Notes: generated by a model not told the origin, from the sequence alone. A stretch of DNA of 38,232 nt from an uncultured Verrucomicrobiota bacterium (GCA_903835555.1 CAILNN010000177.1:1-38232); one strand, 5' to 3'; shown: positions 8,697 through 16,990, numbered from the stretch's first letter. Program-made: numbers and translations.

Positions 8697-9938
8697 ATGA
8701 AGATCGTTCTCGCTTACTCCGGTGGTCTGGATACGTCGGTACTCCTGGCCTGGATCAAGGAAACCTACCAAGCCGAAATGGTCGCGTTTTGCGCCAATAT
8801 AGGCCAACAGGAAGAATTGGATGGCCTCGAAGCCAAGGCGACCAAGACCGGTGCCTCGGCCATCTTTATCGAAGACCTGCAAGCCGAGTTCGCCAGCGAC
8901 TTCATCTTCCCGATGATTCAGGCTGGCGCTGTCTACGAGGGGCAGTACTACCTCGGTACCAGTATCGCTCGACCGCTCATCGCCAAGAAAATGATTGAGA
9001 TCGCTCGCGCCCAAGGGGCTGATGCGATTGCTCACGGAGCAACGGGCAAGGGCAACGATCAGGTGCGTTTCGAATTGACTGCCGCCGCCCTCGCACCGGA
9101 ACTCAATATCATCGCTCCCTGGCGCGATGAGCGCTTTCGCAAACAATTTCCCGGTCGCGCGGAGATGATTCGGTATTGCGAGGAACGGTCCATCCCCGTC
9201 CAGGCAACCGCCAAGAAGCCGTATTCCATGGACCGGAATCTTCTCCACATTTCGTTTGAGGCAGGCGTGCTGGAAGACCCGTGGTTGGACGCTTTTGCCC
9301 CGGAAAACCGCGACATGTTTATTCTATCCGTTTCCCCGGAAGAAGCTCCGGACCAAGCCGAATACGTCACCCTCGATTTCGACAAGGGAAATTGTGTGGC
9401 CGTCAATGGCGAGAGGTTGTCGCCGCTGGAGGTCCTTCGTCGCTTGAACCAATTGGGCGGAAAACATGGCGTCGGGCGAGTCGATTTGGTGGAAAACCGA
9501 TTCGTCGGGATGAAAAGCAGGGGCGTCTATGAAACTCCGGGTGGTTCCATCCTCCATTTCGCCCACCGCCAGATGGAGTCACTCACCATGGACCGCGAGG
9601 TCATGCATCTCCGCGACTCCTTGATTCCCAAGTATGCGGAGTTGGTGTACTACGGTTTTTGGTTCGCTCCCGAACGCCTGGCGCTTCAAGCCTTGGTTAC
9701 GGAGACCCAAAAGAACGTTTCGGGCACCGTGCGGGTCAAGCTCTATAAGGGCGGCATCTACACCGCTGGCCGCAAATCACCCCAGAGCCTGTACAACCCC
9801 CACATCGCCACCATGGAAGCGGATCCGACCAAGGCCTATAATCAGGACGACGCCACCGGCTTCATTCGATTGAACGGACTGCGCTTGCGGGTCAATTCGG
9901 CGGTCAATGGCTCGGGCAATTTGAGCCACGTGGGCTGA
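8697..9938 (+). CDS. argG: argininosuccinate synthase
   Basis: Joins citrulline and aspartate with ATP in arginine biosynthesis. The 413-residue protein begins [19 protein letters not shown], with the PP-loop ATP motif SGGLDTS. It also has [27 protein letters not shown] for substrate binding and [10 protein letters not shown] near the C-terminus. I chose the ATG at 8697 because the P-loop strand begins at residue 2 in this family; an in-frame start eleven codons upstream would add an atypical HH-rich extension. No argH or other arg gene is in view, so argG is isolated here. Confidence 0.97.
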   Translation: MKIVLAYSGGLDTSVLLAWIKETYQAEMVAFCANIGQQEELDGLEAKATKTGASAIFIEDLQAEFASDFIFPMIQAGAVYEGQYYLGTSIARPLIAKKMIEIARAQGADAIAHGATGKGNDQVRFELTAAALAPELNIIAPWRDERFRKQFPGRAEMIRYCEERSIPVQATAKKPYSMDRNLLHISFEAGVLEDPWLDAFAPENRDMFILSVSPEEAPDQAEYVTLDFDKGNCVAVNGERLSPLEVLRRLNQLGGKHGVGRVDLVENRFVGMKSRGVYETPGGSILHFAHRQMESLTMDREVMHLRDSLIPKYAELVYYGFWFAPERLALQALVTETQKNVSGTVRVKLYKGGIYTAGRKSPQSLYNPHIATMEADPTKAYNQDDATGFIRLNGLRLRVNSAVNGSGNLSHVG

Positions 9939-9984
9939 TTGACCTTCAGTTTAAACGAGCCTTCAACGGCTGGAATTCCTGGAG

Positions 9985-10021
9985 AGACGGGTTGGAGAAC
10001 CAACGCTGCCTTTACCCGTCT
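9985..10021 (+). terminator. hairpin after argG, weak terminator candidate
   Basis: A perfect 8-bp stem, AGACGGGT (9985-9992) with ACCCGTCT (10014-10021). The 21-nt loop contains a second small hairpin, GTTGG-AGAA-CCAAC. Only two Ts follow, so termination would be weak. Confidence 0.35.
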
Positions 10022-10035
10022 TTCGCAATTTGGGC

Positions 10036-10117
10036 ACGCAAAGGCGCAAAGACGCAAAAGAAAAAGAGGCGAAACTCGTTTCATCTAATTCTTCTTGGCG
10101 TCTTTGCGCCTTCGCGT
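10036..10117. repeat. large palindromic REP-like element
   Basis: Two 20-base arms, 10036-10055 and 10098-10117, are inverted copies with 19 of 20 bases matching. Each is built on the units ACGCAAAGGCGC and AAAGACGC. The 42-base centre contains a further hairpin, GAAAC-TC-GTTTC (10071-10082). The transcript would fold into a long hairpin. Arms of this GCGTCTTTGCGCC type look like intergenic repeats found in other environmental bacteria; copy number here cannot be known from one window. Confidence 0.75.
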
Positions 10118-10225
10118 GGTCCAACCAAAGCCTCGCTGTATCAAGGCCATGGTGCAGACCTTTTGACAAGCCACCCTGATTTTCAACTGCTTAAAGGAAA
10201 ATCCTCTCCAGTTGCGAGAAACGGG

Positions 10226-10561
10226 TTAAGCCGGCAAGAGCACTTCATCCTCTTCTTTTTCGGTCCACGCCATTTCATCGTCTTCATGGACCAGCGGGGC
10301 GAAGCGTTCCGAGTTGAAACCCAACTCCCCTTGCAGGTTTGACTTGAGCGAAGGGTCACGTGGATTCACCAATTCCTCCAGAAGCAGCCCGATTTCCCCG
10401 TCTTTTTGCCCGCTTTCCGCCCGGGTATAGTTGCCGCGCCCGATGTAGACGGAGCGGACCGTGTACACGGAGTCCTTTTTGGGCAGTTGGGAGTACAGTT
10501 TCTTGGCGGCGGCCGGAAACCCGTCATTGATGCAAACTACTTTCTGTCCCTTCACGAACAT
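10226..10561 (-). CDS. hypothetical protein, small and acidic
   Basis: I do not recognise this 111-residue soluble protein. The first half looks like a small beta-rich domain (FVKGQKVVCINDGF, DSVYTVRSVYIGRG), reminiscent of short SH3-like folds. The C-terminus is strongly acidic (HEDDEMAWTEKEEDEVLLPA). There is no signal peptide. A phrase such as GLLLEELVNP suggests a real folded core, so I believe it is a gene. It is the last of three small minus-strand genes, 104 bases beyond the membrane-peptide gene. Confidence 0.7.
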   Translation of the reverse strand: MFVKGQKVVCINDGFPAAAKKLYSQLPKKDSVYTVRSVYIGRGNYTRAESGQKDGEIGLLLEELVNPRDPSLKSNLQGELGFNSERFAPLVHEDDEMAWTEKEEDEVLLPA

Positions 10562-10665
10562 GGCTGCAAAATAGGGTCAAGGGCACAGCGTTGACAATGC
10601 AAGCTTGTCCTTTGCAAGAGTACGACCGTTTTCCCACGGCTCTCGATCGAGGAATCCGTAGGCGT

Positions 10666-10851
10666 TCAATGCCCGATACTACGGCGGCAAATGCCAAAAA
10701 TCGCACCGGCAATAAAAAGGCCAATCCACAGGACCGTCTTGGGCGAGATATCCAGACCAAAAAAAATTCCGTGCATGCAAAGGAGGCATGCACAGCCGAT
10801 GAGGAAAAGGAAGAAGACACGATCAAGCATCCTATTCTTACGATTGGTCAT
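10666..10851 (-). CDS. small two-helix membrane protein (hypothetical)
   Basis: A 61-residue product with a basic N-terminus (MTNRKNR) and two hydrophobic stretches, about 11-30 (VFFLFLIGCACLLCMHGIFF) and 37-54 (KTVLWIGLFIAGAIFGIC), ending in RRSIGH. The positive charges at both ends suggest both termini lie in the cytoplasm. The sequence before the ATG is purine-rich (GAAAGAAAG) but not a clean Shine-Dalgarno. No family recognised. The plus-strand frame over the same bases (10591-10920) has low-complexity Lys/Arg composition and looks like a shadow. Confidence 0.5.
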   Translation of the reverse strand: MTNRKNRMLDRVFFLFLIGCACLLCMHGIFFGLDISPKTVLWIGLFIAGAIFGICRRSIGH

Positions 10852-10987
10852 ATCTTTCTTTCACCGTCGGGCCTGCCCCTGAAACAGGGAGCATTACCAA
10901 GTGCCCGTCGCTCCCGCTAAAATTCAATGTAATTGGTGATCAACCTTCCAGCAGATTTACCCTTAACTCCGCGAAAATGGGCTGACA

Positions 10988-11215
10988 TCAGCTTCGCTGA
11001 ATAGCATCCGTCGGACAACTGACCCGAGCCTCTTCGGCAGCCGATCTGTCAGCGGGTGTCGTCGGCTGCGCATAGACCACGCTCAGCGAAATATCCTCTT
11101 CACGTCGAAAGACATTCGGAGCGATTTCGCGACATTGGTCGCAATCAATGCAGGCCGAGGTGACATAGAATTCTCCAGCGACGTTTTGAGCAAGTCGTTC
11201 TTCAATAGGCATCAT
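10988..11215 (-). CDS. single-cluster [4Fe-4S] ferredoxin
   Basis: A 75-residue electron carrier. Cys22, Cys25 and Cys28 form a CxxCxxC motif (CIDCDQC) and Cys67, in VSCPTDAI, is the fourth ligand, giving one [4Fe-4S] cluster. The pattern is that of the short monocluster ferredoxins (Fer4_13/Fer4_15 type). The redox partner is not adjacent. It is divergent from a LysR-type regulator with 111 bases between them, a typical regulator-target arrangement, so the LysR protein may control it. Confidence 0.88.
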   Translation of the reverse strand: MMPIEERLAQNVAGEFYVTSACIDCDQCREIAPNVFRREEDISLSVVYAQPTTPADRSAAEEARVSCPTDAIQRS

Positions 11216-11233
11216 AGGCTTTCAAGGCTTTTT

Positions 11234-11256
11234 TTGACCGAGTGTTCTTTGGTCAA
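11234..11256. promoter_or_regulatory. candidate LysR operator between ferredoxin and lysR-type gene
   Basis: A perfect inverted repeat, TTGACC-N11-GGTCAA (11234-11239 and 11251-11256), lies 18 bases upstream of the ferredoxin start and 70 bases upstream of the LysR-type gene. Dyad symmetry with about an 11-base centre fits LysR-family recognition sites. Binding is inferred. Confidence 0.5.
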
Positions 11257-11326
11257 CGAAGAAAGAATGACACCTCATTTTAATGGGTGAAATTCATTGA
11301 TCTCATGGGTTTAATTCTCTCCTTGA

Positions 11327-12244
11327 ATGAATACGCTGGTTTCGGAATCACCGTTCGACCTATACACACTGACGCTTTTCCGCCTGGTGGCGGAAGAATT
11401 GAATTTCACCCGTGCTGGCAAAAAGGCTGGTCTGACCCAAAGTGCCATCACTCGGCAAATCCTCAGGATGGAGGAACGCCTTGGGACTCCGTTGTTTGAA
11501 CGGACCACCCGGCATGTTGCCCTGACCCCGGCAGGGGTCTTTCTTTGGGAGAAATCCGGTCGAATTCTCGCCTCAGCGGAAGCCGCCCTTGAGGATTTGA
11601 AGTCAGGATTTGAATTGGGTCCCCAGCGGCTTCGTGTGGGAATTGCTCGAAGTATCGGATTGGCCTATTTCCCAGGATTCTTCTTCCCCTTTCGGAAGGC
11701 CCATCCGGATGTTGCCTTGCACATATCGCAAGGTACCGAAGGCGAAATCTACGAAGCACTTGAAGAACGCCGATTGGAAATCGGTCTCGTCGCAACTCCA
11801 TCCCGACTCCCCGCCCATCTCATGAATCAACATTCCTTTGACGACCCCTTTGCCTTCATTGCTCCACCCGAGGCTCAGTTAACAGTCGACGCAAACTCAT
11901 CAGATCTGGTCCCCTTATATGAGCAAACCTGGAAGCAAGGATGGCTGATGTTAAGCAGTGAAGACGTTACGGGTAAGGAATTGCGCCGTTGGATGGGAGG
12001 GCAGGGGTTAACGATTCGACCATCCATGGAACTGGACAGCTTCGACGTGATATTCAACCTGGTCTCCTTGGGACTTGGATCCAGCCTGGTCCCCAATCGT
12101 GTGCTGGCATTGTATGGCGGTCGCCGGAAGGTCCAGCGAGTTCAGATGAAACCGACATTTTCAAGAACCCTGTCGGTGGTTGTGCGAAAAAGCCCCAAAC
12201 CGTCAGAGTTGATGACCCAATTGATTGAGTCGATTCTTTTTTGA
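11327..12244 (+). CDS. LysR-family transcriptional regulator
   Basis: A 305-residue regulator. The N-terminal winged helix-turn-helix (about 10-70) reads LFRLVAEELNFTRAGKKAGLTQSAITRQILRMEERLGTPLFERTTRHVALT across a standard LysR pattern. The C-terminal part (about 95-300) is the periplasmic-binding-like effector domain, with RLRVGIARSIGLAYFPGFF opening subdomain I. The effector is not predictable. It is divergent from a small ferredoxin, a candidate target. The ATG at 11327 is preferred because it places the HTH at the usual distance from the N-terminus. Confidence 0.93.
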   Translation: MNTLVSESPFDLYTLTLFRLVAEELNFTRAGKKAGLTQSAITRQILRMEERLGTPLFERTTRHVALTPAGVFLWEKSGRILASAEAALEDLKSGFELGPQRLRVGIARSIGLAYFPGFFFPFRKAHPDVALHISQGTEGEIYEALEERRLEIGLVATPSRLPAHLMNQHSFDDPFAFIAPPEAQLTVDANSSDLVPLYEQTWKQGWLMLSSEDVTGKELRRWMGGQGLTIRPSMELDSFDVIFNLVSLGLGSSLVPNRVLALYGGRRKVQRVQMKPTFSRTLSVVVRKSPKPSELMTQLIESILF

Positions 12245-12385
12245 ACGCCAGCTTCTAGGAGTATTTAGTACCAATGAAGAAGCGATCGTCAAAGCCTACG
12301 AGAAGGCCGGAACGAATCCATTTCTTGTTCGTCGCATTTCGGCTGTTCCGACAATTCAGCATTTCACCCGAGCCATTCGTTTTCA

Positions 12386-12559
12386 ATGCCTCACATCTCC
12401 ATTGTTCACGGGACCGGCGGCCCATTGATAGATATTTGGGTTGCGAGCGCTGCCGAATTGAGACACCAAGGATTTTCTGTCCTTTTCGGGCGCGACCTGC
12501 TGGCTGGGAGTACCTTGCACTATGACGGTAAAAATGGTCTCTTTACGCTGACGTTTTGA
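12386..12559 (+). pseudogene. C-terminal remnant of a retropepsin-like aspartic protease
   Basis: A 57-residue frame (ATG 12386, TGA 12557-12559). Its last 30 residues read QGFSVLFGRDLLAGSTLHYD then GKNGLFTLTF. This resembles the conserved tail of bacterial retropepsin-like (gag-type aspartyl) proteases, where a [IL]xGRD[IVL]L segment is followed by YxGxxxxFTL. The catalytic DTG half is absent. The same frame is open back to 12278 but does not contain it, so I read this as a decayed fragment rather than a working gene. A novel small protein is the alternative. Confidence 0.45.
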
Positions 12560-12567
12560 CCGTCATA
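12521..12567. repeat. 14-base inverted repeat
   Basis: TATGACGGTAAAAA (12521-12534) and TTTTGACCGTCATA (12554-12567) match at 13 of 14 positions in inverted orientation, with a 19-base centre. The right arm spans the stop codon of the protease remnant. It lies between convergent genes and could act as a two-way terminator or be a remnant of a mobile element end. Confidence 0.6.
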
Positions 12568-12651
12568 TCTGACCCGCATTTCCATTGGAGATTCGGACTG
12601 TACTGTTACCAACCTTCAGTTCCAAGCGGGTATTTGTCCTTAAAAAAGCGA

Positions 12652-13605
12652 TTACTTCTTCGGCAACCACTTCTCCCAATTCTTCGCGTATTCATCGACG
12701 TTGGACCGATCCACCGGTACCAGCGGGCTGACCTCTTTCACTGTCTTGGGGTCGCGCTTGAAGTGGACTTTGTCCAAGAGCAACTCAATCGACCGATAAC
12801 CCCATTGATAGCATTGTTGAGCCAACAGTTTTTGCACGTGACCCGACCGGATGTAATTCAACTGAGCTGGTAGGGCGTCCACGCTGACGCACTTGACCGT
12901 TCCGGCGGGCCATTTCAATGCACCTTCTGTGAACAGGGGCCAGCCACCGATCATGGCCCATCCGGTGACATCCGGGTTGGCTTGCATCACCTGTTCCACT
13001 TTGGCCGCCGCATCTTGAGGGGTTTCACGATGGTAATAGGCATCGCGCACCAAGAGTCCACTGTAGTCCTTGGCGGCCGCGCGAACGCCAGCAACGCGTT
13101 TTTGCAAATTGGGTGCATTGGGATTGCCGGCCAAAATCGCGATCACGCCCTTGCCCGACATCACTTTGGCCAATTCTTCCAAGACCTGCCGTCCGCACGC
13201 CTCGTCATCGACCCCGTAGGTGACAAAACGCTTCGATTGCGGCGCATCGCTGTCAAACGTGGCCACCGGCACGCCGTTTGCCACCGCCCGATTGATGGCG
13301 TCCGTCACCTTATTGGCGTCGCTGCAACTGATGGCAACGCCGTTCGCTCCGGCAAGGACCAATTGTTCGAGTGCTTCGGCCTGCTTTTGAGCATCTTCAT
13401 CATTGGGTGTCCGCCAATCGACTTGAATGGCCAACCCATGACGGGCACTGAGTTCCTTGGCAGCGTCTTCGGCTCCGACCCGGGCTACTTGAAACACAGC
13501 ATTCCCTTGGGATTTGGCGATAAGCCCAAACCGGTAGGACTTGGTGGCCGCCGTGGCGAAAAACGGGAGAGCGACGGCACCGGTGAGAAACGATCGGCGA
13601 TTCAT
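12652..13605 (-). CDS. sugar ABC transporter substrate-binding protein (RbsB-like)
   Basis: A 317-residue periplasmic sugar-binding protein of the Peripla_BP_4/RbsB class. The N-terminus MNRRSFLTGAVALPFFATAA is a signal peptide with a twin-arginine-like RRSFL motif. Typical phrases are VDWRTPNDEDAQKQAEALEQ, AISCSDANKVTDAINRAVANG and PVATFDSDAPQSKR, where ribose-type sugars are contacted. I chose the ATG at 13605 because it starts the signal peptide; a start 12 codons upstream would spoil it. It follows fucD by 39 bases on the same strand. No ATPase or permease gene is nearby, so it works with an unlinked transporter or as a sensor. Confidence 0.88.
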   Translation of the reverse strand: MNRRSFLTGAVALPFFATAATKSYRFGLIAKSQGNAVFQVARVGAEDAAKELSARHGLAIQVDWRTPNDEDAQKQAEALEQLVLAGANGVAISCSDANKVTDAINRAVANGVPVATFDSDAPQSKRFVTYGVDDEACGRQVLEELAKVMSGKGVIAILAGNPNAPNLQKRVAGVRAAAKDYSGLLVRDAYYHRETPQDAAAKVEQVMQANPDVTGWAMIGGWPLFTEGALKWPAGTVKCVSVDALPAQLNYIRSGHVQKLLAQQCYQWGYRSIELLLDKVHFKRDPKTVKEVSPLVPVDRSNVDEYAKNWEKWLPKK

Positions 13606-13644
13606 AGGGATACGGCAGAGGGAAAGGTAACCGGGTATCACTCG

Positions 13645-14955
13645 TCAAGTCTGGAGCGAACCGTACCAAATCGAGCCACCGGGAAAGGCATAGTCGCGTC
13701 GGCTCGCAGTATGTATTTCCGTGCTGTACCCCGGTAATGTCGGCGGCATGTACCGTCCGCGGACGATTCGGCATGGATCGACGAAATGTTCATGCAAGTG
13801 GTCGACGAATTCACAGACGCGACCCTCCCAACTGCCGCTGATCGAAATGTAGTCAAGCATGGAGAGATGTTGAACGAATTCGCAAAGCCCGACACCGCCG
13901 GCATGCGGACAGACGGGTACTCCATAATGAGCGGCCAAGAGCAGAACGGCGAGGTTCTCATTGACTCCGCCCAATCGACAGGAATCGATTTGGCAGAACG
14001 AAATGGCACGCGCCGCCAGTAATTGCTTAAATAAAATCCGATTCATTCCGTGTTCCCCAGTCGCCACCCCGATGCCCAACGGCTCCATCGCCCGGGCGAT
14101 GGCCGAATGCCCCAGGATATCATCAGGTGAGGTGGGTTCCTCTATCCACCACGGCTTGAACTCGGCCAGTTCCTGCATCCAGCTGATGGCTTGCGGGACC
14201 TCCCAAACCTGGTTCGCATCCACCATCAGTTTGCGTTCCCACCCGATTTCCTCCCGGATGATGGCCAAGCGACGCCGATCGTCCGCCAGATCGCGTCCGA
14301 CTTTGACTTTGATATGGTTCCAACCTTCGGCCACCGCTTCCTGGCAGAGGCGACGGATTTTAGCGTCGGGATATCCCAACCAACCGGCGCTGGTGGTATA
14401 GGCCGGATACCCTTCTGCTTCCAGCCGGGCCAGGCGTTCCCGTTTTCCCGGTTCCTGACGACGCAACAAGGCGAGGGCACTCTCTGGAGTAATGGCATCC
14501 GTTAAATACCGGAAATCGACACATCGAACCAATTCTTCCGGCGTCATGTTGGCCAGTAATCGCCAGACGGGCAGTCCAGCCGACTTCGCATATAAATCCC
14601 ACCAGGCGTTGACAATGGCACCCAAAGCCAGATGGATTGCGCCCTTGTCCGGGCCTATCCAGCGCAACTGCGAATCATTGGTCAAGTGACGCCATTCGGC
14701 TCCCGGATTGGCCGCGAAATCTTCCAATCGCCGACCAATCACCAGGTGTTCATGAGCACGAATCGCGCTCGCCACGACTTCGTTACCCCTGCCGATGGTA
14801 AAGCTTAATCCATGCCCCTCGCGGCCATCGTCGGTCTGCAGGACCACATAGGCGGCGGAGTAATCGGGGTCTGGATTCATGGCGTCCGAGCCATCCTTTT
14901 CGCGCGAAGTCGGGAAACGGATGTCTTCGATGGTGATACGAGCGATACGGGACAT
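13645..14955 (-). CDS. fucD: L-fuconate dehydratase (enolase superfamily)
   Basis: Dehydrates L-fuconate to 2-keto-3-deoxy-L-fuconate in the non-phosphorylative L-fucose pathway. The 436-residue protein shows the full active site of this subgroup: K216-V-K218 in NHIKVKVG, D246 and N248 in MVDANQVWE, E272 in WIEEPTSPDD, E301 in ATGEHGMN, D324 in CQIDSCRLGG and H351 in CPHAGGVG. WEGRVCEFVDHLHEHF is characteristic of fuconate rather than mandelate enzymes. The start at 14955 (MSRIARITIEDIRFPTSR) fits the family; 20 extra upstream codons do not. It forms an operon with the sugar-binding protein, suggesting uptake and breakdown of fucose or a similar 6-deoxy sugar. The remaining pathway genes are not in this window. 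Confidence 0.93.
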   Translation of the reverse strand: MSRIARITIEDIRFPTSREKDGSDAMNPDPDYSAAYVVLQTDDGREGHGLSFTIGRGNEVVASAIRAHEHLVIGRRLEDFAANPGAEWRHLTNDSQLRWIGPDKGAIHLALGAIVNAWWDLYAKSAGLPVWRLLANMTPEELVRCVDFRYLTDAITPESALALLRRQEPGKRERLARLEAEGYPAYTTSAGWLGYPDAKIRRLCQEAVAEGWNHIKVKVGRDLADDRRRLAIIREEIGWERKLMVDANQVWEVPQAISWMQELAEFKPWWIEEPTSPDDILGHSAIARAMEPLGIGVATGEHGMNRILFKQLLAARAISFCQIDSCRLGGVNENLAVLLLAAHYGVPVCPHAGGVGLCEFVQHLSMLDYISISGSWEGRVCEFVDHLHEHFVDPCRIVRGRYMPPTLPGYSTEIHTASRRDYAFPGGSIWYGSLQT

Positions 14956-15043
14956 GGGGTTGAGAATGCCACGAGTCTTCAATCGAGGAAATACTGCTCG
15001 AAAGGCTGTCGCCAAATTTCTGAAACCGGCTCAACCTCACCTC

Positions 15044-16990
15044 ATGAGATCAATTTGGTGCATGGCTTGGCTCGGGTTGTTCCTGGCACGAGGTGCTGAT
15101 TGGCAACCGTTGTTTGACGGAAAATCAAACCTGGGATGGAAGACCACTCCTTTTGGTGGGGCTGGGGAGGTTGAGGTCCGGGACGGTGTTTTGGTGCTGC
15201 ACCAGGGCATCCTGACCGGAGTAAACTTTACCAATGCCTTTCCCAACACCGATTATGAAATCGAATTGGAAGCTCGAAGGACTTCGGGGCTCGATTTCTT
15301 TTGCGGGCTGACTTTCCCCGTTGGTGACTCCTTTGCGACCTGGGTTGTTGGTGGTTGGGGAGGTGCGGTGGTCGGAATTTCCAGTCTCGACGGGGCGGAC
15401 GCCTCGCATAATGCCACCACCAAGTATCGTCGATTTGAAACCGATCGCTGGTACCGCCTGCACCTGACGGTCACCACGAATACACTGGCTGCATCCATCG
15501 ATGGGGAATCAGTCGTCGATACCGATATCCGTGGGGTCAAAATAAGCTTGCGACAAGGCGAGATTGAGCTCAGCAAGCCCCTCGGAATCGCGGCCTGGAG
15601 CACCACTGCTGAATTGCGAAATATCCGTTGGCGGACTCTTGATACAGCCTCAGCCGCTGTTTCTGAAAAGCGTGATTCCGAAAAACTGACCCCGGTCCCG
15701 TCTGAGCTCGCTGAAACGGCGACTCGTATCTTTCAAGCGGCAACGAATTCACCGACCGCTTATGACCACTTGGCACTGCTTTGCGATCAATTCGGTCCCC
15801 GGTTTTCGGGTTCCACCAATCTGGAAGCCGCTATCGATTGGATTTTGAAGGAACTAAAAGCGGATGGTTTCGACAATGTGCACGGAGAACCGGTGACCGT
15901 TCCCCACTGGGTTCGAGGCGAGGAATCTGCCGAAATGTTGGCACCGAGGGCTGAGCGACTATCGGTCCTGGGATTGGGTGGCAGTGTCGCCACCCCGGCG
16001 GAAGGGATTACCGCCCCTATTCTTGTCGTGACGAACTTCACCGAACTGCAAGACCGGGCCTCGGAGGCACGAGGTCGAATCGTCGTCTTCGAAGCCCCCT
16101 TTACCGATTATGGGACCACGGTTCGTTATCGGTATTCGGGAGCTGCCGAAGCAGCAAAGGTTGGGGCCGTGGCCAGCCTGATCCGGAGTGTCACCCCCTT
16201 TTCCATGCAGTCTCCCCATACCGGTATGATGGGCTACGACACCAATACCCCCAGCATTCCCCACGGTGCATTGTCCCCGGAGGATTCCGCCCGATTGGCC
16301 CGCTGGCAGGCACGCGGAGAGCGTCCCGTCGTGCGCCTCAAGTTGATCGAACGCCAAGCTGAACCGACGATTTCACGTAACGTCGTCGCCGAAATCCGCG
16401 GGCGCGAACACCCGGAAGAGATAGTCGTGCTGGGCGGGCATATCGACTCGTGGGATGTCGGACAAGGTGCGCAAGACGACGGTGGGAATTGCATGGCCGC
16501 CTGGGAAGTGCTTCGCACTCTGAAGAAACTCGGAATTCAACCGCGGAGGACTGTGAGACTGGTCCTTTGGACCAATGAGGAAAATGGGACCGCTGGTGCT
16601 CGTGGGTATCGGGATGCTCACCGCAACGAGTTGGCTTCCCATGTGGCGGCCATCGAATCCGATAGCGGTGTCTTTACTCCAGCGGGCTTCGGTTTTACCG
16701 GGAGTGAGGCTGGTGGAAAAGTGGTCCGCTCCATCCTCAAATTCCTGGCCAGCCAGAATGGCGCGGGCGAATTTGCTCTGGGTGCGGGTGAAACCGATAT
16801 CGAACCGCTCTTGGAAGGAGGCGTTCCACTCTTCGGATTGCGCCTGCGTCGGAATCATTACTTTTGGTATCACCACACGGCGGCCGATACCGTCGATAAG
16901 GTGGACCCTATTGACCTGCGACAAGTCGCGGGATCATTGGCGGTCATGACCTATCTATTGGCCGATCTTCCGGACCGCCTTCCCCGCTAA
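15044..16990 (+). CDS. secreted DUF1080 / PA / M28 metallopeptidase fusion
   Basis: A 648-residue exported protein. The N-terminal MRSIWCMAWLGLFLARG is a signal peptide. Residues 18-205 form a DUF1080 (3-keto-disaccharide hydrolase-like, concanavalin fold) domain beginning DWQPLFDGKSNLGWKT. Residues about 230-640 resemble carboxypeptidase Q: a protease-associated insert around 320-400, then zinc ligands H466 (GGHIDSWDVGQG) and D478 (QDDGG), catalytic and ligand E512-E513 (WTNEENGTAG), a later Asp in IESDSG and His in WYHHTAADT. All M28 residues appear intact. An in-frame start at 14966 would add a basic extension overlapping fucD on the other strand; the ATG at 15044 gives the cleaner signal peptide. 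Divergent from fucD. Confidence 0.9.
   Translation: MRSIWCMAWLGLFLARGADWQPLFDGKSNLGWKTTPFGGAGEVEVRDGVLVLHQGILTGVNFTNAFPNTDYEIELEARRTSGLDFFCGLTFPVGDSFATWVVGGWGGAVVGISSLDGADASHNATTKYRRFETDRWYRLHLTVTTNTLAASIDGESVVDTDIRGVKISLRQGEIELSKPLGIAAWSTTAELRNIRWRTLDTASAAVSEKRDSEKLTPVPSELAETATRIFQAATNSPTAYDHLALLCDQFGPRFSGSTNLEAAIDWILKELKADGFDNVHGEPVTVPHWVRGEESAEMLAPRAERLSVLGLGGSVATPAEGITAPILVVTNFTELQDRASEARGRIVVFEAPFTDYGTTVRYRYSGAAEAAKVGAVASLIRSVTPFSMQSPHTGMMGYDTNTPSIPHGALSPEDSARLARWQARGERPVVRLKLIERQAEPTISRNVVAEIRGREHPEEIVVLGGHIDSWDVGQGAQDDGGNCMAAWEVLRTLKKLGIQPRRTVRLVLWTNEENGTAGARGYRDAHRNELASHVAAIESDSGVFTPAGFGFTGSEAGGKVVRSILKFLASQNGAGEFALGAGETDIEPLLEGGVPLFGLRLRRNHYFWYHHTAADTVDKVDPIDLRQVAGSLAVMTYLLADLPDRLPR

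Larger units (their letters stand above)
12245..12651. other. gene-poor 407-base interval between lysR and the sugar-binding protein gene
   Basis: The two flanking genes converge here. I see no intact gene. The interval contains the C-terminal remnant described at 12386-12559 and an inverted repeat at 12521-12567. The other open frames have atypical residue composition and no recognisable motif. Confidence 0.7.

Noticed and set aside
9939..10225. Search for a CRISPR-like array in the repeat region after argG
   Set aside because: The arms occur once each in inverted orientation with no regularly spaced direct repeats or spacers.
10591..10920. 109-residue plus-strand frame opposite the small membrane peptide gene
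   Set aside because: Lys/Arg-rich, low-complexity composition with no hydrophobic or folded core. The minus-strand 61-residue frame is better organised.
12245..12428. 67-residue plus-strand frame starting in the lysR 3' end
   Set aside because: It overlaps lysR, has no motif, and the adjacent frame gives a better explanation as a protease remnant.
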